A stretch of DNA of 64,000 bases from assembly GCF_001885765.1 (NCBI RefSeq), contig NZ_JXKD01000005.1, positions 66,939-130,938 of the forward strand, written 5' to 3'. The DNA is from Enterococcus aquimarinus (GTDB lineage Bacteria > Bacillota > Bacilli > Lactobacillales > Enterococcaceae). Both the position numbers and the translations under genes were made by a program. Positions 17,986 to 28,806 of this stretch are shown in pieces (positions within the stretch are counted from its first letter, which is position 1; each line of letters starts with the position of its first letter). Below the pieces are notes generated by a model, which was not told the DNA's origin, did not search any database, and was given only the letters and a program-made list of their open reading frames with translations.

Positions 17986-18867
17986 ATGAAAAGTATGACC
18001 GGTTTTGGAAAAGCGATGCGTGTGACAGACGCCTATCAAATCGAAGTCGAAATAAAAAGCGTCAATCACCGTTTTCTAGATGTGCAGTTGCGGACCTCGC
18101 GCCAGCTTCATGCCTATGAAAATCAAATTCGTCAAGTAATCAAAGAAACGTTGCATCGTGGACGTGTTGAGGTCTTTGTGACTTTAACCCAGCGCAGTGA
18201 TCTTGGTAAAGAAGTCATGATTCATTGGGACTTACTTGAGCAAGTCGTGACGTCGGTGGAGCATGAAATGCAAGCACGTTTTCAAACGACAATCCAACGA
18301 GGCCCTTTTATCGAGAGTCTGCTTGAAAAAGAAACGTTTATGGAAATGAATGAACGAATGACCGATGATGACTCACTTGAGCATCTTTTGCTAGCAGTTG
18401 TCACTGAAGCAACGCGAGCGAATGATCAAAGTCGCCAGTTGGAAGGACGAGGGATTTTAAGTGTACTGCAAGAAAATCAACAACTGTTACAACATCAAAT
18501 CCAAGAATTAAGTCAATTTTTTGCTGCATTTGAACAAGAGTACCAGAGTCGTTTTGAAAAAAAATTGAACGATTATTTAGGTGCGACCATCGATCAAGAC
18601 CGCTTGTTAACAGAAATGGTAATTTTACTAGAACGCAGTGATATTCATGAGGAATTAGATCGACTAACTATTCATTTGGAAAATCTCCAACAATTATTCG
18701 TAAAACCACAGCCGGTGGGGCGGGAATTGGATTTTTTAATTCAAGAAATCAATCGCGAAATCAATACGATTGGCTCAAAATCCACCGCAATTGAAATGAA
18801 GAATATCGTTGTCCAAATGAAGACGATTATTGAAAAAATTCGTGAGCAAGTTCAAAACATTGAATAA
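17986..18867 (+). CDS. YicC family endoribonuclease
   Basis: 293 aa, the normal length. The N-terminal signature KSMTGFGKA and the motif KSVNHRFLDV are visible, as is the conserved C-terminal region EINREINTIGSKS. E. coli YicC is a metal-dependent endoribonuclease that affects sRNA turnover; the Gram-positive YloC proteins are homologous. It lies upstream of gmk as in many Firmicutes. Confidence 0.93.
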   Translation: MKSMTGFGKAMRVTDAYQIEVEIKSVNHRFLDVQLRTSRQLHAYENQIRQVIKETLHRGRVEVFVTLTQRSDLGKEVMIHWDLLEQVVTSVEHEMQARFQTTIQRGPFIESLLEKETFMEMNERMTDDDSLEHLLLAVVTEATRANDQSRQLEGRGILSVLQENQQLLQHQIQELSQFFAAFEQEYQSRFEKKLNDYLGATIDQDRLLTEMVILLERSDIHEELDRLTIHLENLQQLFVKPQPVGRELDFLIQEINREINTIGSKSTAIEMKNIVVQMKTIIEKIREQVQNIE

Positions 18868-18986
18868 TTTGAGTGAAAATTAGCGAGAAAAGTGGCTTTT
18901 TAGTCAGATTTTTGGTATATTATAAGAATTACTGTACATAACAAGAAATAGGTACAAACGTAGGGAAAGTAACTTTAGGAGAATGA

Positions 18987-19613
<627 letters not shown>

Positions 19614-19618
19614 AAACT

Positions 19619-19924
19619 ATGATGTTAAAACCGTCTATCGATGCGTTATTAGATCGAGTAAATTCAAAATATTCATTAGTTATTTTAGCAAGCAAACGTG
19701 CACATGAGTTAGAGGCAGGAGCGGAACCAACTTTGGATTCGTTTGACTCAATTAAACGAGTGGGACAAGCGTTAGAAGAAATTGAGGCCGAAACCGTTGT
19801 GAATGATCCGCATCCAGAAATTAAACGTGCCCGTTTGAAATTGGAAGAAGAAGAACGTCAAGCCCGTAAAGAACAAGAACAAAAAGAGCTAGAAACAAGA
19901 ATTCGCCAAGATCATAACGCATAG
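19619..19924 (+). CDS. rpoZ: RNA polymerase omega subunit
   Basis: 101 aa. [20 protein letters not shown] and [12 protein letters not shown] are the conserved omega core; the C-terminus is a charged helical tail. Omega helps fold and assemble beta-prime. Two adjacent ATGs (19619, 19622) could start it; the first has the shorter spacing to AGGAG. It ends at an intrinsic terminator. Confidence 0.96.
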   Translation: MMLKPSIDALLDRVNSKYSLVILASKRAHELEAGAEPTLDSFDSIKRVGQALEEIEAETVVNDPHPEIKRARLKLEEEERQARKEQEQKELETRIRQDHNA

Positions 19925-19929
19925 AATCG

Positions 19930-19968
19930 AAAAAAAGTCTGGAGAAGGAATTCCAGACTTTTTCTTTT
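19930..19968 (+). terminator. Terminator after gmk-rpoZ
   Basis: AAAAAGTCTGGA pairs with TCCAGACTTTTT around a short loop, followed by T residues. Confidence 0.9.
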
Positions 19969-20025
19969 GCTTTGAAAGACAAACGTCCGGAACTTTAGTA
20001 GAATAAGAAAGAAGGAGGTGGAGCA

Positions 20026-22434
20026 ATGTCTCAGTATGCACAAGTGATTGTCGATGTCCCTACAATGCAGACCGATCAACCGTACACGTATCTCGTTCCT
20101 GACGAGTGGCAAGCCGTCATTGAATGCGGGATGCGTGTGGAGGTGCCTTTTGGTGAAGGTAATCGACATATTCAAGGCTTCGTGACCGCTCTACCAACAG
20201 AGTTAGAAGAGTCGACGCTTTCGTTAAAATCATTGATTCGCGTGATTGATTTAGCCCCGGTTGTGAATCAAGAATTGTTACAGCTAGCGGATTATATGAA
20301 AGACGTCACTTTTTCGTTTAAAATTAATTGTCTTCAAACGATGCTGCCAGCTGCGATGAAAGCTGCTTATCAAAAAAAATTTGTCTTGCTTGATGAGGAT
20401 CATCCTGTCAAAGAAACCTATTTTTCGCAGAGTAACGAAATTGATTGGGACGTGATCGAAGCTGCAGGAGCGCTAACGTTATTTAAGCGTTTAAGAGAGC
20501 AATCGATTGTGGAACTTCGCTATATCGTCAAAGAAAAGGTCAATAAAAAAATGATTCGCTATGTAAAAAGTCTGGTGACGACAGAAAATTATTTCGTCTT
20601 TAAGGAACAATTACGACCGAATGCGTTGCGCCAACATCAATTATTAGAACAATTAAAAACGACGCCTCGTGAAACGGTGACTTTTTATCGCGAAAAAGAG
20701 CTGCTAAGTACGCATTTAAAGACGGCTGAAAAAAATGGCTGGCTTTCTTTTGAAGAAGTTGAAAGTTATCGCGATCCTTTTGCGAATCATGATTTTCCTA
20801 AGACGCTCCCTTGGCAATTGAATACCGAGCAACAACAAGCGGTATCGCGCATTTTAGCTGCGGAGGCGCAAGGGGAAGCGACGACGTTCTTATTAGAAGG
20901 CATTACGGGTAGCGGAAAAACAGAAGTCTACTTGCAATCGATTGCTGAAATCTTGAATAAAGGCAAGACAGCGATGATGTTAGTACCAGAGATTGCCTTA
21001 ACGCCACAGATGGTTCAACGATTTAAGAGTCGTTTCGGCAAGGCGGTCGCCGTCTTACATAGTGGGCTATCGCAAGGTGAAAAATACGACGAGTGGCGCA
21101 AAATCGAACGCGGTGAGGCACAAGTTGTGGTGGGTGCGCGTTCGGCTGTTTTTGCACCGCTCCAAAAAATTGGTCTTATTATTATTGATGAAGAACATGA
21201 AGCGACCTATAAGCAAGAAGATACGCCACGTTATCATGCCCGTGACCTCGCGATTTGGCGTAGTCAATATCATCACTGTCCAGTGATTCTTGGGAGTGCG
21301 ACGCCTTCGCTAGAATCACGGGCGCGCGCTCAAAAAAAGCGGTATGAACTCTTATACTTAACGCAAAGAGCCCATGAAAATGCGCAACTACCGAGCGTTA
21401 CGATTGTTGATTTGAAAGAAGAGTACGCTCAAAAGAATACGAGTACTTTTTCTCGTTTGCTGCAAGAAAAAATCAGCAATCGCCTGCAACAAAAAGAGCA
21501 AATCGTTCTTTTACTCAATCGGCGCGGCTATTCTTCCTTTATGATGTGTCGCGATTGTGGCTATGTTTTGCCTTGTCCGAATTGTGACATTTCGTTAACG
21601 CTCCATATGGATGTCAAAAAAATGCGTTGTCACTATTGTGGGCACCAAGAAAATATTCCTAAAAAGTGTCCGGATTGCCAAGGGGAAAAAATCCGTTATT
21701 ACGGTACAGGGACTCAAAAAGTAGAGGAAGAATTACAAGCACGTTTTCCGAGTGCGCGGATTTTAAGAATGGATGTTGACACGACACGTAAAAAAGGGGC
21801 ACACGAGAAAATATTAAAAGCCTTTGAAGAACAAGAGGCCGATATTTTACTCGGGACACAAATGATTGCCAAAGGTTTGGATTATCCTAATATCACGTTA
21901 GTTGGCGTGTTAAACGCGGATACTGCGTTAAATCTACCTGACTTTCGTTCAAGTGAGCGGACGTTTCAACTGTTAACCCAAGTGAGTGGTCGTGCTGGAC
22001 GCGGCGCAAAACCAGGTGAAGTCATCGTTCAAACCTTTAACCCAGAACACCATAGTATTGTGCTTGCTCAGGCACAAGATTACGAAGCTTTTTATCAACA
22101 AGAAATGATTTTGCGTCATCAAAGTGGCTACCCGCCTTTTTATTTTACGGTAAAAATTACGGTCAGCCATCCAGCAGAACAGGTAGTCGCGAAAAAAAGT
22201 TATCAAATAGCGGAACAGTTAAAGAATGGTTTGAGCCCGGAGAGCCGTATTTTAGGTCCAACACCTAGTGGCATTGCTCGGATCAAAAATCGATACTATT
22301 ACCAAATTATTTTAAAATATAAACACGAAGTCCATCTCCACAGAATGTTGCGAGAGATTTTAGAAACAAGTCAAAGTGAACAGCGAAAAAATTTATATGT
22401 GAGTATTGATTACGAACCGTTGAATTTTATTTAA
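20026..22434 (+). CDS. priA: Primosomal replication protein PriA (3'-5' helicase)
   Basis: 802 aa. It restarts stalled replication forks. After an N-terminal DNA-binding domain come Walker A EGITGSGKTEVY near residue 290, the DEEH box (IIIDEEHEATYKQED) near 385, and a zinc-binding insert with paired cysteines (CRDCG, CPNC, CHYCG, CPDC) around 506-550. The helicase C-terminal motif VSGRAGRG follows near 655. It is first of a run priA-def-fmt-rsmB-stp-prkC with very short gaps or overlaps, probably one operon. Confidence 0.96.
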   Translation: MSQYAQVIVDVPTMQTDQPYTYLVPDEWQAVIECGMRVEVPFGEGNRHIQGFVTALPTELEESTLSLKSLIRVIDLAPVVNQELLQLADYMKDVTFSFKINCLQTMLPAAMKAAYQKKFVLLDEDHPVKETYFSQSNEIDWDVIEAAGALTLFKRLREQSIVELRYIVKEKVNKKMIRYVKSLVTTENYFVFKEQLRPNALRQHQLLEQLKTTPRETVTFYREKELLSTHLKTAEKNGWLSFEEVESYRDPFANHDFPKTLPWQLNTEQQQAVSRILAAEAQGEATTFLLEGITGSGKTEVYLQSIAEILNKGKTAMMLVPEIALTPQMVQRFKSRFGKAVAVLHSGLSQGEKYDEWRKIERGEAQVVVGARSAVFAPLQKIGLIIIDEEHEATYKQEDTPRYHARDLAIWRSQYHHCPVILGSATPSLESRARAQKKRYELLYLTQRAHENAQLPSVTIVDLKEEYAQKNTSTFSRLLQEKISNRLQQKEQIVLLLNRRGYSSFMMCRDCGYVLPCPNCDISLTLHMDVKKMRCHYCGHQENIPKKCPDCQGEKIRYYGTGTQKVEEELQARFPSARILRMDVDTTRKKGAHEKILKAFEEQEADILLGTQMIAKGLDYPNITLVGVLNADTALNLPDFRSSERTFQLLTQVSGRAGRGAKPGEVIVQTFNPEHHSIVLAQAQDYEAFYQQEMILRHQSGYPPFYFTVKITVSHPAEQVVAKKSYQIAEQLKNGLSPESRILGPTPSGIARIKNRYYYQIILKYKHEVHLHRMLREILETSQSEQRKNLYVSIDYEPLNFI

Positions 22435-22450
22435 AAAAGGAGCCCTGCTG

Positions 22451-22942
22451 ATGCGTTATCCAATTATTATTCACCCTAACGATAAATTACGAAAACCTTC
22501 CAAGCGTGTAACGGAAATCACCGATGAATTACTCGCTTTACTGGATGATCTCCATGAAACAATGATTGCTCATGATGGGATTGGCATCGCCGCCCCTCAA
22601 GTTGGCAAAAATATCCAAGTTGCACTAGTAGAAGTCGATGAAGGCGATCTATTTGAACTGATTAATCCTGAAATTATTTCTGCGAAAGGTGAGAGCATTG
22701 ACGTGGAAGGTTGTCTGAGTATCCCGCATACTTATGGGACCGTCAAACGAGCTGATGAGCTTGTCGTTCGCTATTACGACCGAGAAGGTGACGAAATGGA
22801 AGTCGAAGCGTATGGCTATTTAGCACGCGCCTTTCAACATGAAATCGATCACTTACAAGGGAAATTATTTATCGATCAGATGATTGAACCAATTGCAGAA
22901 GAAGATTTAGAAAAATATATGGAGGAACATCTCGATGACTAA
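22451..22942 (+). CDS. def: Peptide deformylase
   Basis: 163 aa. The three catalytic motifs are present: GIGIAAPQVG near 42-51, EGCLSIP near 88-94 (metal-ligand Cys) and QHEIDHLQG near 131-139 (metal-ligand His and catalytic Glu). It removes the formyl group from nascent proteins. It overlaps fmt by 8 nt, coupling deformylase and formyltransferase. Confidence 0.97.
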   Translation: MRYPIIIHPNDKLRKPSKRVTEITDELLALLDDLHETMIAHDGIGIAAPQVGKNIQVALVEVDEGDLFELINPEIISAKGESIDVEGCLSIPHTYGTVKRADELVVRYYDREGDEMEVEAYGYLARAFQHEIDHLQGKLFIDQMIEPIAEEDLEKYMEEHLDD

Positions 22943-23888
22943 ACTAATTTTTATGGGAACCCCTCAATTTTCAGTCCCGATTTTAGAAGCCCTTGTGGCA
23001 CAAGCGTATGACGTGGTAGCCGTTGTGACCCAACCCGATCGTCCTGTAGGTCGTAAGCGGGTCATTACACCGACACCCGTGAAGGAAGCCGCGATTCGTT
23101 TGGGGCTGCCAGTTTTTCAACCTGAAAAAATTAGTGGTTCACCCGAAATGGCTGAGATCATGGCGTTAGAAGCGGATATCATTGTGACGGCAGCGTTTGG
23201 TCAATTTTTACCCGATGCTCTGTTAAAAGCACCTAAAAAAGGCGCGATTAATGTTCATGCTTCCTTATTGCCAAAATATCGCGGAGGCGCACCGGTTCAT
23301 TTTGCCATTATGGCAGGAGAAAAAGAAACAGGTGTCACCATCATGGAAATGATTAAGAAGATGGATGCAGGTGGCATTTATGCGCAAAAATCATTACCCA
23401 TTACGAAAAAAGATGATGTGGGTATAATGTTTGATAAATTAAGTCTTTTAGGGCGGGATTTATTACTAGAAACCTTACCGAAAATTCTTAGCGGAGAATT
23501 ACAACCAGTTCCGCAAGAGGAACAGTTAGCCACTTTCTCACCAAATATTACACGAGAACAAGAAGTGATTGATTGGCAGCAGACAGCGGAAATGATTGAT
23601 TGTCAAGTTCGCGGTATGCGTCCGTGGCCGATTGCGTATACGACGTATCAAGGGGACCGTTGGAAAATTTTAGCGGTGACGCCGCTAGAAGAAACGACGA
23701 CGCACGCTCCGGGAACGATCATTGAGCGCGATAAAAAAACGTTGAAAATTGCTTGCGGTGACGGAACGGTTTTATCGATTGAAACGTTACAACCAGCTGG
23801 CAAAGGGTTGTTAGGGATCGCTGAATTTTTAAATGGTAGCGGCCAAAAAGTTGCAGTCATGCAAAAGGTGGGACAAGATGACGAATAA
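22935..23888 (+). CDS. fmt: Methionyl-tRNA formyltransferase
   Basis: 317 aa. The N-terminal formyltransferase domain shows MGTPQFSVPILEAL at the start and the signature NVHASLLPKYRGGAPVHFAI near 108-127 with the catalytic Asn-His. A C-terminal OB-like domain follows. It formylates initiator Met-tRNA. It overlaps def upstream and the rsmB start downstream. Confidence 0.97.
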   Translation: MTKLIFMGTPQFSVPILEALVAQAYDVVAVVTQPDRPVGRKRVITPTPVKEAAIRLGLPVFQPEKISGSPEMAEIMALEADIIVTAAFGQFLPDALLKAPKKGAINVHASLLPKYRGGAPVHFAIMAGEKETGVTIMEMIKKMDAGGIYAQKSLPITKKDDVGIMFDKLSLLGRDLLLETLPKILSGELQPVPQEEQLATFSPNITREQEVIDWQQTAEMIDCQVRGMRPWPIAYTTYQGDRWKILAVTPLEETTTHAPGTIIERDKKTLKIACGDGTVLSIETLQPAGKGLLGIAEFLNGSGQKVAVMQKVGQDDE

Positions 23889-25230
23889 ACAAACCAAAAG
23901 AACGGTCCGTTATGTCGCTTTAGAAGCCTTAGAAAGGGTGACAAAAGGCGGGGCCTATTCAAATCTTCTCTTACGGGAATTAATGAATCAGGGACGGTTA
24001 AATGAAAAAGATGGCCGATTATTAACCGAGCTCGTTTATGGCACGATTGCCCGTCAACTGCTCTTAGATTATTATTTAATGCCGTTTACTAAGCAAGCAA
24101 AAAAAGTGGATGGTTGGGTCCAAAATCTATTGCGCTTGTCACTTTATCAACTCCTATATCTTGATAAAGTTCCAAGTCATGCCATTTTGAACGAAGCAGT
24201 GGAAATTGCGAAAACTCGTGGTAATATAGGAATAAGTAAATTTGTGAATGGTGTTTTGCGTAACGTCCAACGTCAAGGTGTTCCAGCGTTAAGTCAAATC
24301 GAAAACCCGATTGAGCGATTAAGTATTGAAATCAGTATGCCACAGTGGCTGGTTGAGAAATTTGTTCATCAAATCGGATTTGAACAGACACGGGCATTTG
24401 GTCTTTCATTATTTGAAGCAAGCCATTTAAGCGGTCGCGTCAACACCAATCTCTTGAGTCGTGAAGCAGCAATCGAGACGCTTACGCTCGAAGGATTTGA
24501 AGTGGAAGAAAGTCAAATCAGTCCGTATGGCATTGTCGGCAAAAAAGGATTTTTAGCGGGCAGTCGCTTGTTTGCAGAAGGCCAATTGACCATTCAAGAT
24601 GAGAGTTCGATGCTCGTTGCGCCAACGCTTCAAATCGAAGCTCATCACCAGGTACTGGACGCGTGTGCCGCACCAGGTGGTAAAACGACTCACATGGCGA
24701 CCTTTTTAAAGGCAGAACAAGGTGGAAAAGTGACGGCTCTAGACATTCATGCGCATAAAGTGCGATTGGTAGAAGAAAACGCCCAACGATTGCATGTGGC
24801 GGATGTGGTAGAAACAAAAGTACTGGATGCACGCTTAGTAAATCAAACGTTTGCGCCAGAGACCTTCGATCGTATTTTGGTGGATGCTCCTTGTTCAGGA
24901 CTCGGCTTAATGCGCCGTAAACCAGATATTAAATATAGTAAAAAACCAAGTGATTTTACCCAATTACCGCTGATCCAAATGGCGATTTTGGAAAGTGTTG
25001 CCCCAACTTTAAAAGCGGGTGGCTTATTAGTTTATAGTACTTGTACGATTATTCCTGAAGAAAACCAAATGGTGGTGTCGCAGTTTTTAAGTCATCATCC
25101 GGAATTCGAATTAGTGCCACTAGCTGTCTCGCCAGTCCTGGCAAATAGTCTGACAGATGAGATGCTCACACTCTATCCCCAAACATTTTTAACAGATGGT
25201 TTTTTTATTAGTTGTTTACGCAAAAAGTGA
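23878..25230 (+). CDS. rsmB: 16S rRNA m5C967 methyltransferase
   Basis: 450 aa. An N-terminal NusB-like RNA-binding domain (about 1-140) precedes a SAM-dependent methyltransferase domain with DACAAPGGKTTHMA near 257 and VDAPCSGLGLMRRKPD near 340; the Cys in the PC motif and the Cys in YSTCTI are the catalytic pair. ATG 23878 overlaps the end of fmt by 11 nt and follows AAGGTGGG. An earlier in-frame ATG inside fmt was not used. Confidence 0.95.
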   Translation: MTNKQTKRTVRYVALEALERVTKGGAYSNLLLRELMNQGRLNEKDGRLLTELVYGTIARQLLLDYYLMPFTKQAKKVDGWVQNLLRLSLYQLLYLDKVPSHAILNEAVEIAKTRGNIGISKFVNGVLRNVQRQGVPALSQIENPIERLSIEISMPQWLVEKFVHQIGFEQTRAFGLSLFEASHLSGRVNTNLLSREAAIETLTLEGFEVEESQISPYGIVGKKGFLAGSRLFAEGQLTIQDESSMLVAPTLQIEAHHQVLDACAAPGGKTTHMATFLKAEQGGKVTALDIHAHKVRLVEENAQRLHVADVVETKVLDARLVNQTFAPETFDRILVDAPCSGLGLMRRKPDIKYSKKPSDFTQLPLIQMAILESVAPTLKAGGLLVYSTCTIIPEENQMVVSQFLSHHPEFELVPLAVSPVLANSLTDEMLTLYPQTFLTDGFFISCLRKK

Positions 25231-25245
25231 CGAGGTGAAAAAAGA

Positions 25246-25986
25246 ATGGAAGTATATTTCCAAAGTGATATAGGCAAAAGAAGAAAGAGTAATCAGGACT
25301 ATACGGCAACTTTCACGAATCAAAAAAATCAACTCCTCGCTTTATTAGCAGACGGCATGGGGGGGCATCAAGCAGGCGATATCGCGAGTCGCCAAGCGGT
25401 TGAAGAAATCGGTATTGCTTGGGAAGCCACCACGATTGATGATAGTGAAAAAGCGGTCCAGTGGTTTCTGCAACACATTCAACAAGCCAATCAGAGGATT
25501 TTTGAAAAAGGTCAATCCCAACCAACCTTAAGTGGGATGGGGACAACACTAGAAGTTGTGACCCTTTTAGACAATCACCTCGCCTTAGCGCATGTGGGCG
25601 ATAGCCGGATTTATTTATTTAGAGAGCAACGCTTGATTGCGTTAACGGAAGATCATTCGCTAGTGAACGCACTCTTAAAATCGGGTGAGATTACCCAAGA
25701 AATGGCAGAAAACCATCCAAGAAAAAATATTATTACCCGCTCACTGGGAATGCCAGGGAGCTTAGAGGTAGATGTGGCGATTCATAAAATTGAAGATCAC
25801 GATCAATTGTTATTATGTTCAGATGGGTTAACGAATATGGTTTCGGAACCAAAAATTGCCCAAATCTTACTGGAAGCAGCCTCATTGCAAGATGCCAGTC
25901 AACGATTAATTGAGGAAGCCAATGCAAAGGGTGGTTTAGACAATATTACCGTGTTATTAATTGATGTAGGGGGGGAAAGTCAATGA
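25246..25986 (+). CDS. stp: PP2C-type serine/threonine protein phosphatase
   Basis: 246 aa. Metal-binding motifs of the PPM family are visible: RKSNQDY near the N-terminus, [14 protein letters not shown] near residues 37-50, [10 protein letters not shown] near 117, and SDGLTN and GGLDNITV in the C-terminal half. It reverses phosphorylation by the kinase encoded immediately downstream, with which it overlaps by ATGA. Confidence 0.97.
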   Translation: MEVYFQSDIGKRRKSNQDYTATFTNQKNQLLALLADGMGGHQAGDIASRQAVEEIGIAWEATTIDDSEKAVQWFLQHIQQANQRIFEKGQSQPTLSGMGTTLEVVTLLDNHLALAHVGDSRIYLFREQRLIALTEDHSLVNALLKSGEITQEMAENHPRKNIITRSLGMPGSLEVDVAIHKIEDHDQLLLCSDGLTNMVSEPKIAQILLEAASLQDASQRLIEEANAKGGLDNITVLLIDVGGESQ

Positions 25987-28187
25987 TTGAACTAGGTAAA
26001 AAATTAAATGGTCGCTATTTGATTCTAGGCACAATTGGTAGTGGCGGTATGGCAAATGTTTTTCTTGCGAAGGATTTAATTCTTGATCGAGAAGTTGCGG
26101 TTAAAGTGCTCCGTTTTGACTTCCAAAATGATCAAACGGCGATTCGTCGTTTTCAAAGAGAAGCCCTTGCAGCCACTGAGCTGGTTCATCCGAACATCGT
26201 GTCGGTGTATGACGTTGGCGAAGAAGATGGCATGCAGTATCTCGTGATGGAATATGTCAAAGGGATGGATCTAAAACGCTACATTCAAACGCAATATCCA
26301 ATTCCTTATCGCACCGTCGTTGATATCATGCAACAAATTTTATCAGCGATTGATTTAGCGCATCATCACCGAATTATTCATCGCGATTTAAAACCGCAAA
26401 ATATTTTAATGGATGAAAACGGGACGGTCAAAATTGCCGACTTTGGGATTGCGATTGCATTATCCGAAACATCGATTACGCAAACAAATTCGATGCTTGG
26501 TTCGGTCCATTATTTATCACCTGAGCAAGCAAGAGGGAGTATGGCAACGAATCAGTCCGATATTTATGCTTTAGGGATTATTTTGTACGAAATGTTAACG
26601 GGGAAAGTGCCATTTGATGGCGAATCGGCGGTAACGATTGCGCTGAAACATTTCCAAGAAGAAGTGCCTTCCTTGCGCTTGTATGATCAAAATCTGCCAC
26701 AATCATTAGAAAATGTCGTTTTGAGAGCGACAGCGAAAGAAACGGCGGATCGTTACCAAAGTGCGGATGAAATGCGTCACGACTTAGATACTGTTTTATC
26801 AACAGACCGATTAAATGAACCGCGCTGGGAAGGAAATGCTTTAGCAGCAGGTGAAACGATTATTATTACGCCGATTACGGCAGAAACACCGATGCCAAAA
26901 GCGTTTAAAGACATGCCAACGCCAGCGGTTGAACCTGAACCGGAAGTCGCGGAAGCGCCGAAGAAAAAGAAGAAAAAATGGTGGATTTGGTTGCTCGTTA
27001 TGGTAGCCCTTGTTTTGAGCGTGGGTGCGATCATGGTTTTCAGTGGCCGTGGCCAACAAGTAACGGTTCCTGATGTCACGGAATTGACCGAGGATGAAGC
27101 GCGCGCGCAATTGGAAGCGGCTGGCTTAGTCGTAGCGGACGACGTGAAAGAAATCGTGAGTGAAGAGATCGACAAAGGTTTAGTCGTCAAAACAAATCCC
27201 GCGAAAAATGCCCAAGTCAAAAAAGACAAAGAAGTCATTTTGTATCTAAGTAGCGGGGAAAATATGATTAAAATGCCTGATTTTACTGGCGTGCGATTGA
27301 TTGATGCAAAACGTGAGCTACGGAATTTAGATTTTGTGGATCGAAATATTACTGCTGTTGAAGCCTATGATGACAGCGTGCCAGAAGGTGAAATTATTGA
27401 ACAAACACCGGAGTCGGGCACAGAAGTCAATCCGCAAGAAAGCGAAGTAGAGTTCACTGTTAGTAAAGGAAAAGAACCTGTCCGAATGGTTGATTTAACA
27501 GGGAATACGCGCGAAAGTGCTCGGGAGAACTTGGAGACGCTTGGTTTGGGGAGTAATCCAATTGAATTTGAAGAAGCTTATAGTAGTGACTTTGCTCAAG
27601 GAACCGTCATGGCGCAAGACCCAAGTGTGGGAGAAGACGCGATTCCTGGTAAAACGACGATTACCCTAACGATTAGTAAAGGGGAAGAGTTAGTGAAGGT
27701 TCCTGACGTGATTAACCAAACGTTGGAAGCGGCGAAAAAATTATTAGCAGATGAAGGATTAGAAGCTGTACCAACGGAAGAGTATGATGATACCGTTGAA
27801 AAAGATCGGATTATTGCGGTACAACCGGGTGTTGGTGAAGAAGTATCCAAAGAGACACGTGTAAACGTTACGGTCTCAAAAGGGAAAAAACCACAAGAAT
27901 CCCAAGAAAGTGAAGCGGTCACGAAAAACTTTACAGTAAATGTCCAAGCGACTTTTAATCCAAATGGCACGCCAGAACAAATGGTGACAGTACTGTTAAC
28001 GGATGAAAATGGGACAAGACGACAAGTGTCTCAAATCTCTTTGAATTCAAGTAATAGTTCCCAAAATTTAGCAATCGCAGTCACGGTTTTAGAAGGGGAG
28101 TCCGCAACCATCTATGTTCAACGCGATGACGGTGAAGAAATTAGTCAAGTCGTGAACGGTGCTACGACCTTGCAAGTCCCTTTTTAG
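25983..28187 (+). CDS. prkC: PASTA-domain serine/threonine protein kinase (PrkC/IreK type)
   Basis: 734 aa. The cytoplasmic kinase domain (about 10-270) has the glycine loop [13 protein letters not shown], catalytic loop HRDLKPQN and DFGIA. A lysine-rich stretch and one membrane helix (about 330-352) lead to the outside. There I count four PASTA repeats between about residues 357 and 640, each ending in a SxG-type boundary (LSSG or SKG), followed by a C-terminal beta-rich tail. Such kinases sense peptidoglycan precursors and control cell-wall stress tolerance and cephalosporin resistance in enterococci. E. faecalis IreK has five PASTA repeats, so the count is a difference worth checking. Confidence 0.95.
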   Translation: MIELGKKLNGRYLILGTIGSGGMANVFLAKDLILDREVAVKVLRFDFQNDQTAIRRFQREALAATELVHPNIVSVYDVGEEDGMQYLVMEYVKGMDLKRYIQTQYPIPYRTVVDIMQQILSAIDLAHHHRIIHRDLKPQNILMDENGTVKIADFGIAIALSETSITQTNSMLGSVHYLSPEQARGSMATNQSDIYALGIILYEMLTGKVPFDGESAVTIALKHFQEEVPSLRLYDQNLPQSLENVVLRATAKETADRYQSADEMRHDLDTVLSTDRLNEPRWEGNALAAGETIIITPITAETPMPKAFKDMPTPAVEPEPEVAEAPKKKKKKWWIWLLVMVALVLSVGAIMVFSGRGQQVTVPDVTELTEDEARAQLEAAGLVVADDVKEIVSEEIDKGLVVKTNPAKNAQVKKDKEVILYLSSGENMIKMPDFTGVRLIDAKRELRNLDFVDRNITAVEAYDDSVPEGEIIEQTPESGTEVNPQESEVEFTVSKGKEPVRMVDLTGNTRESARENLETLGLGSNPIEFEEAYSSDFAQGTVMAQDPSVGEDAIPGKTTITLTISKGEELVKVPDVINQTLEAAKKLLADEGLEAVPTEEYDDTVEKDRIIAVQPGVGEEVSKETRVNVTVSKGKKPQESQESEAVTKNFTVNVQATFNPNGTPEQMVTVLLTDENGTRRQVSQISLNSSNSSQNLAIAVTVLEGESATIYVQRDDGEEISQVVNGATTLQVPF

Positions 28188-28203
28188 AAAATCTATAACA
28201 TTT

Positions 28204-28249
28204 AAAAGCTTGATATGCCAAGGATTCGTTTGGGATATCAAGCTTTTTT
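28204..28249 (+). terminator. Terminator after prkC
   Basis: AAAGCTTGATAT pairs with ATATCAAGCTTT, followed by a T-run. It ends the long priA-prkC transcript. Confidence 0.9.
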
Positions 28250-28271
28250 CTCGTGGGTTAACCCCTTCTCC

Positions 28272-28300
28272 TTTTCAAGTGAGGAAAAATTCAGTATAAT
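28272..28300 (+). promoter_or_regulatory. Promoter of ctsR-clpC
   Basis: TTTTCA at 28272-28277 and a perfect TATAAT at 28295-28300 with a 17 bp spacer, 30 bp upstream of ctsR. Confidence 0.65.
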
Positions 28301-28303
28301 GAA

Positions 28304-28320
28304 GGTCAATATTAGTCAAG
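28304..28320 (+). promoter_or_regulatory. CtsR operator
   Basis: Two direct heptads, GGTCAAT and AGTCAAG, are separated by 3 bp, matching the CtsR repeat RGTCAAA-N3-RGTCAAA at six of seven bases each. The site lies between the -10 and the ribosome binding site of ctsR, so CtsR represses its own operon until heat stress. Confidence 0.78.
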
Positions 28321-28330
28321 GAGGGTACGA

Positions 28331-28801
28331 ATGAAGAATCCACGAAATACATCTGATATTATTGAAGCCTATTTAAAGAAAATTCTTGAAGAACATTCAA
28401 TGATTGAAATCAGACGAACCGAAATGGCTGATTTGTTTAAATGTGTCCCTTCACAAATAAATTATGTGATTAATACACGTTTTACGATTCAAAGAGGCTA
28501 TACTGTTGAAAGTAAGCGCGGAGGTGGGGGCTATATTCGCATTGAAAAAGTGAATATCTCAAACCGTCATCAATTTCTCTCGCAAGTGAATCAACTATTT
28601 GATAAGGAACTAGAAGAAAGAGATGCTCAAGGAATTATCCATAAATTATATGAAGAAGAATTATTGACAAAACGAGAAGGGAATCTGTTGTTAACAATTG
28701 TGAGTAAAGCGGTCTTAGGTTGTTCCGAAGACGAGCATGCCATTCGCTCGGCAATTTTACACAGCGTCTTAGAACGATTGAGTTATGAAGAAAAGGAGTG
28801 A
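28331..28801 (+). CDS. ctsR: Transcriptional repressor CtsR
   Basis: 156 aa. The N-terminal winged helix (ADLFKCVPSQINYVINTRF) and the beta-wing (VESKRGGGGYIRI) carrying the heat-sensing glycines near residues 60-67 are visible. It represses clp genes. Its stop codon is followed 5 nt later by the clpC start. mcsA and mcsB, present between them in Bacillus, are missing, as is usual in Lactobacillales. Confidence 0.96.
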   Translation: MKNPRNTSDIIEAYLKKILEEHSMIEIRRTEMADLFKCVPSQINYVINTRFTIQRGYTVESKRGGGGYIRIEKVNISNRHQFLSQVNQLFDKELEERDAQGIIHKLYEEELLTKREGNLLLTIVSKAVLGCSEDEHAIRSAILHSVLERLSYEEKE

Positions 28802-28806
28802 ATGTC

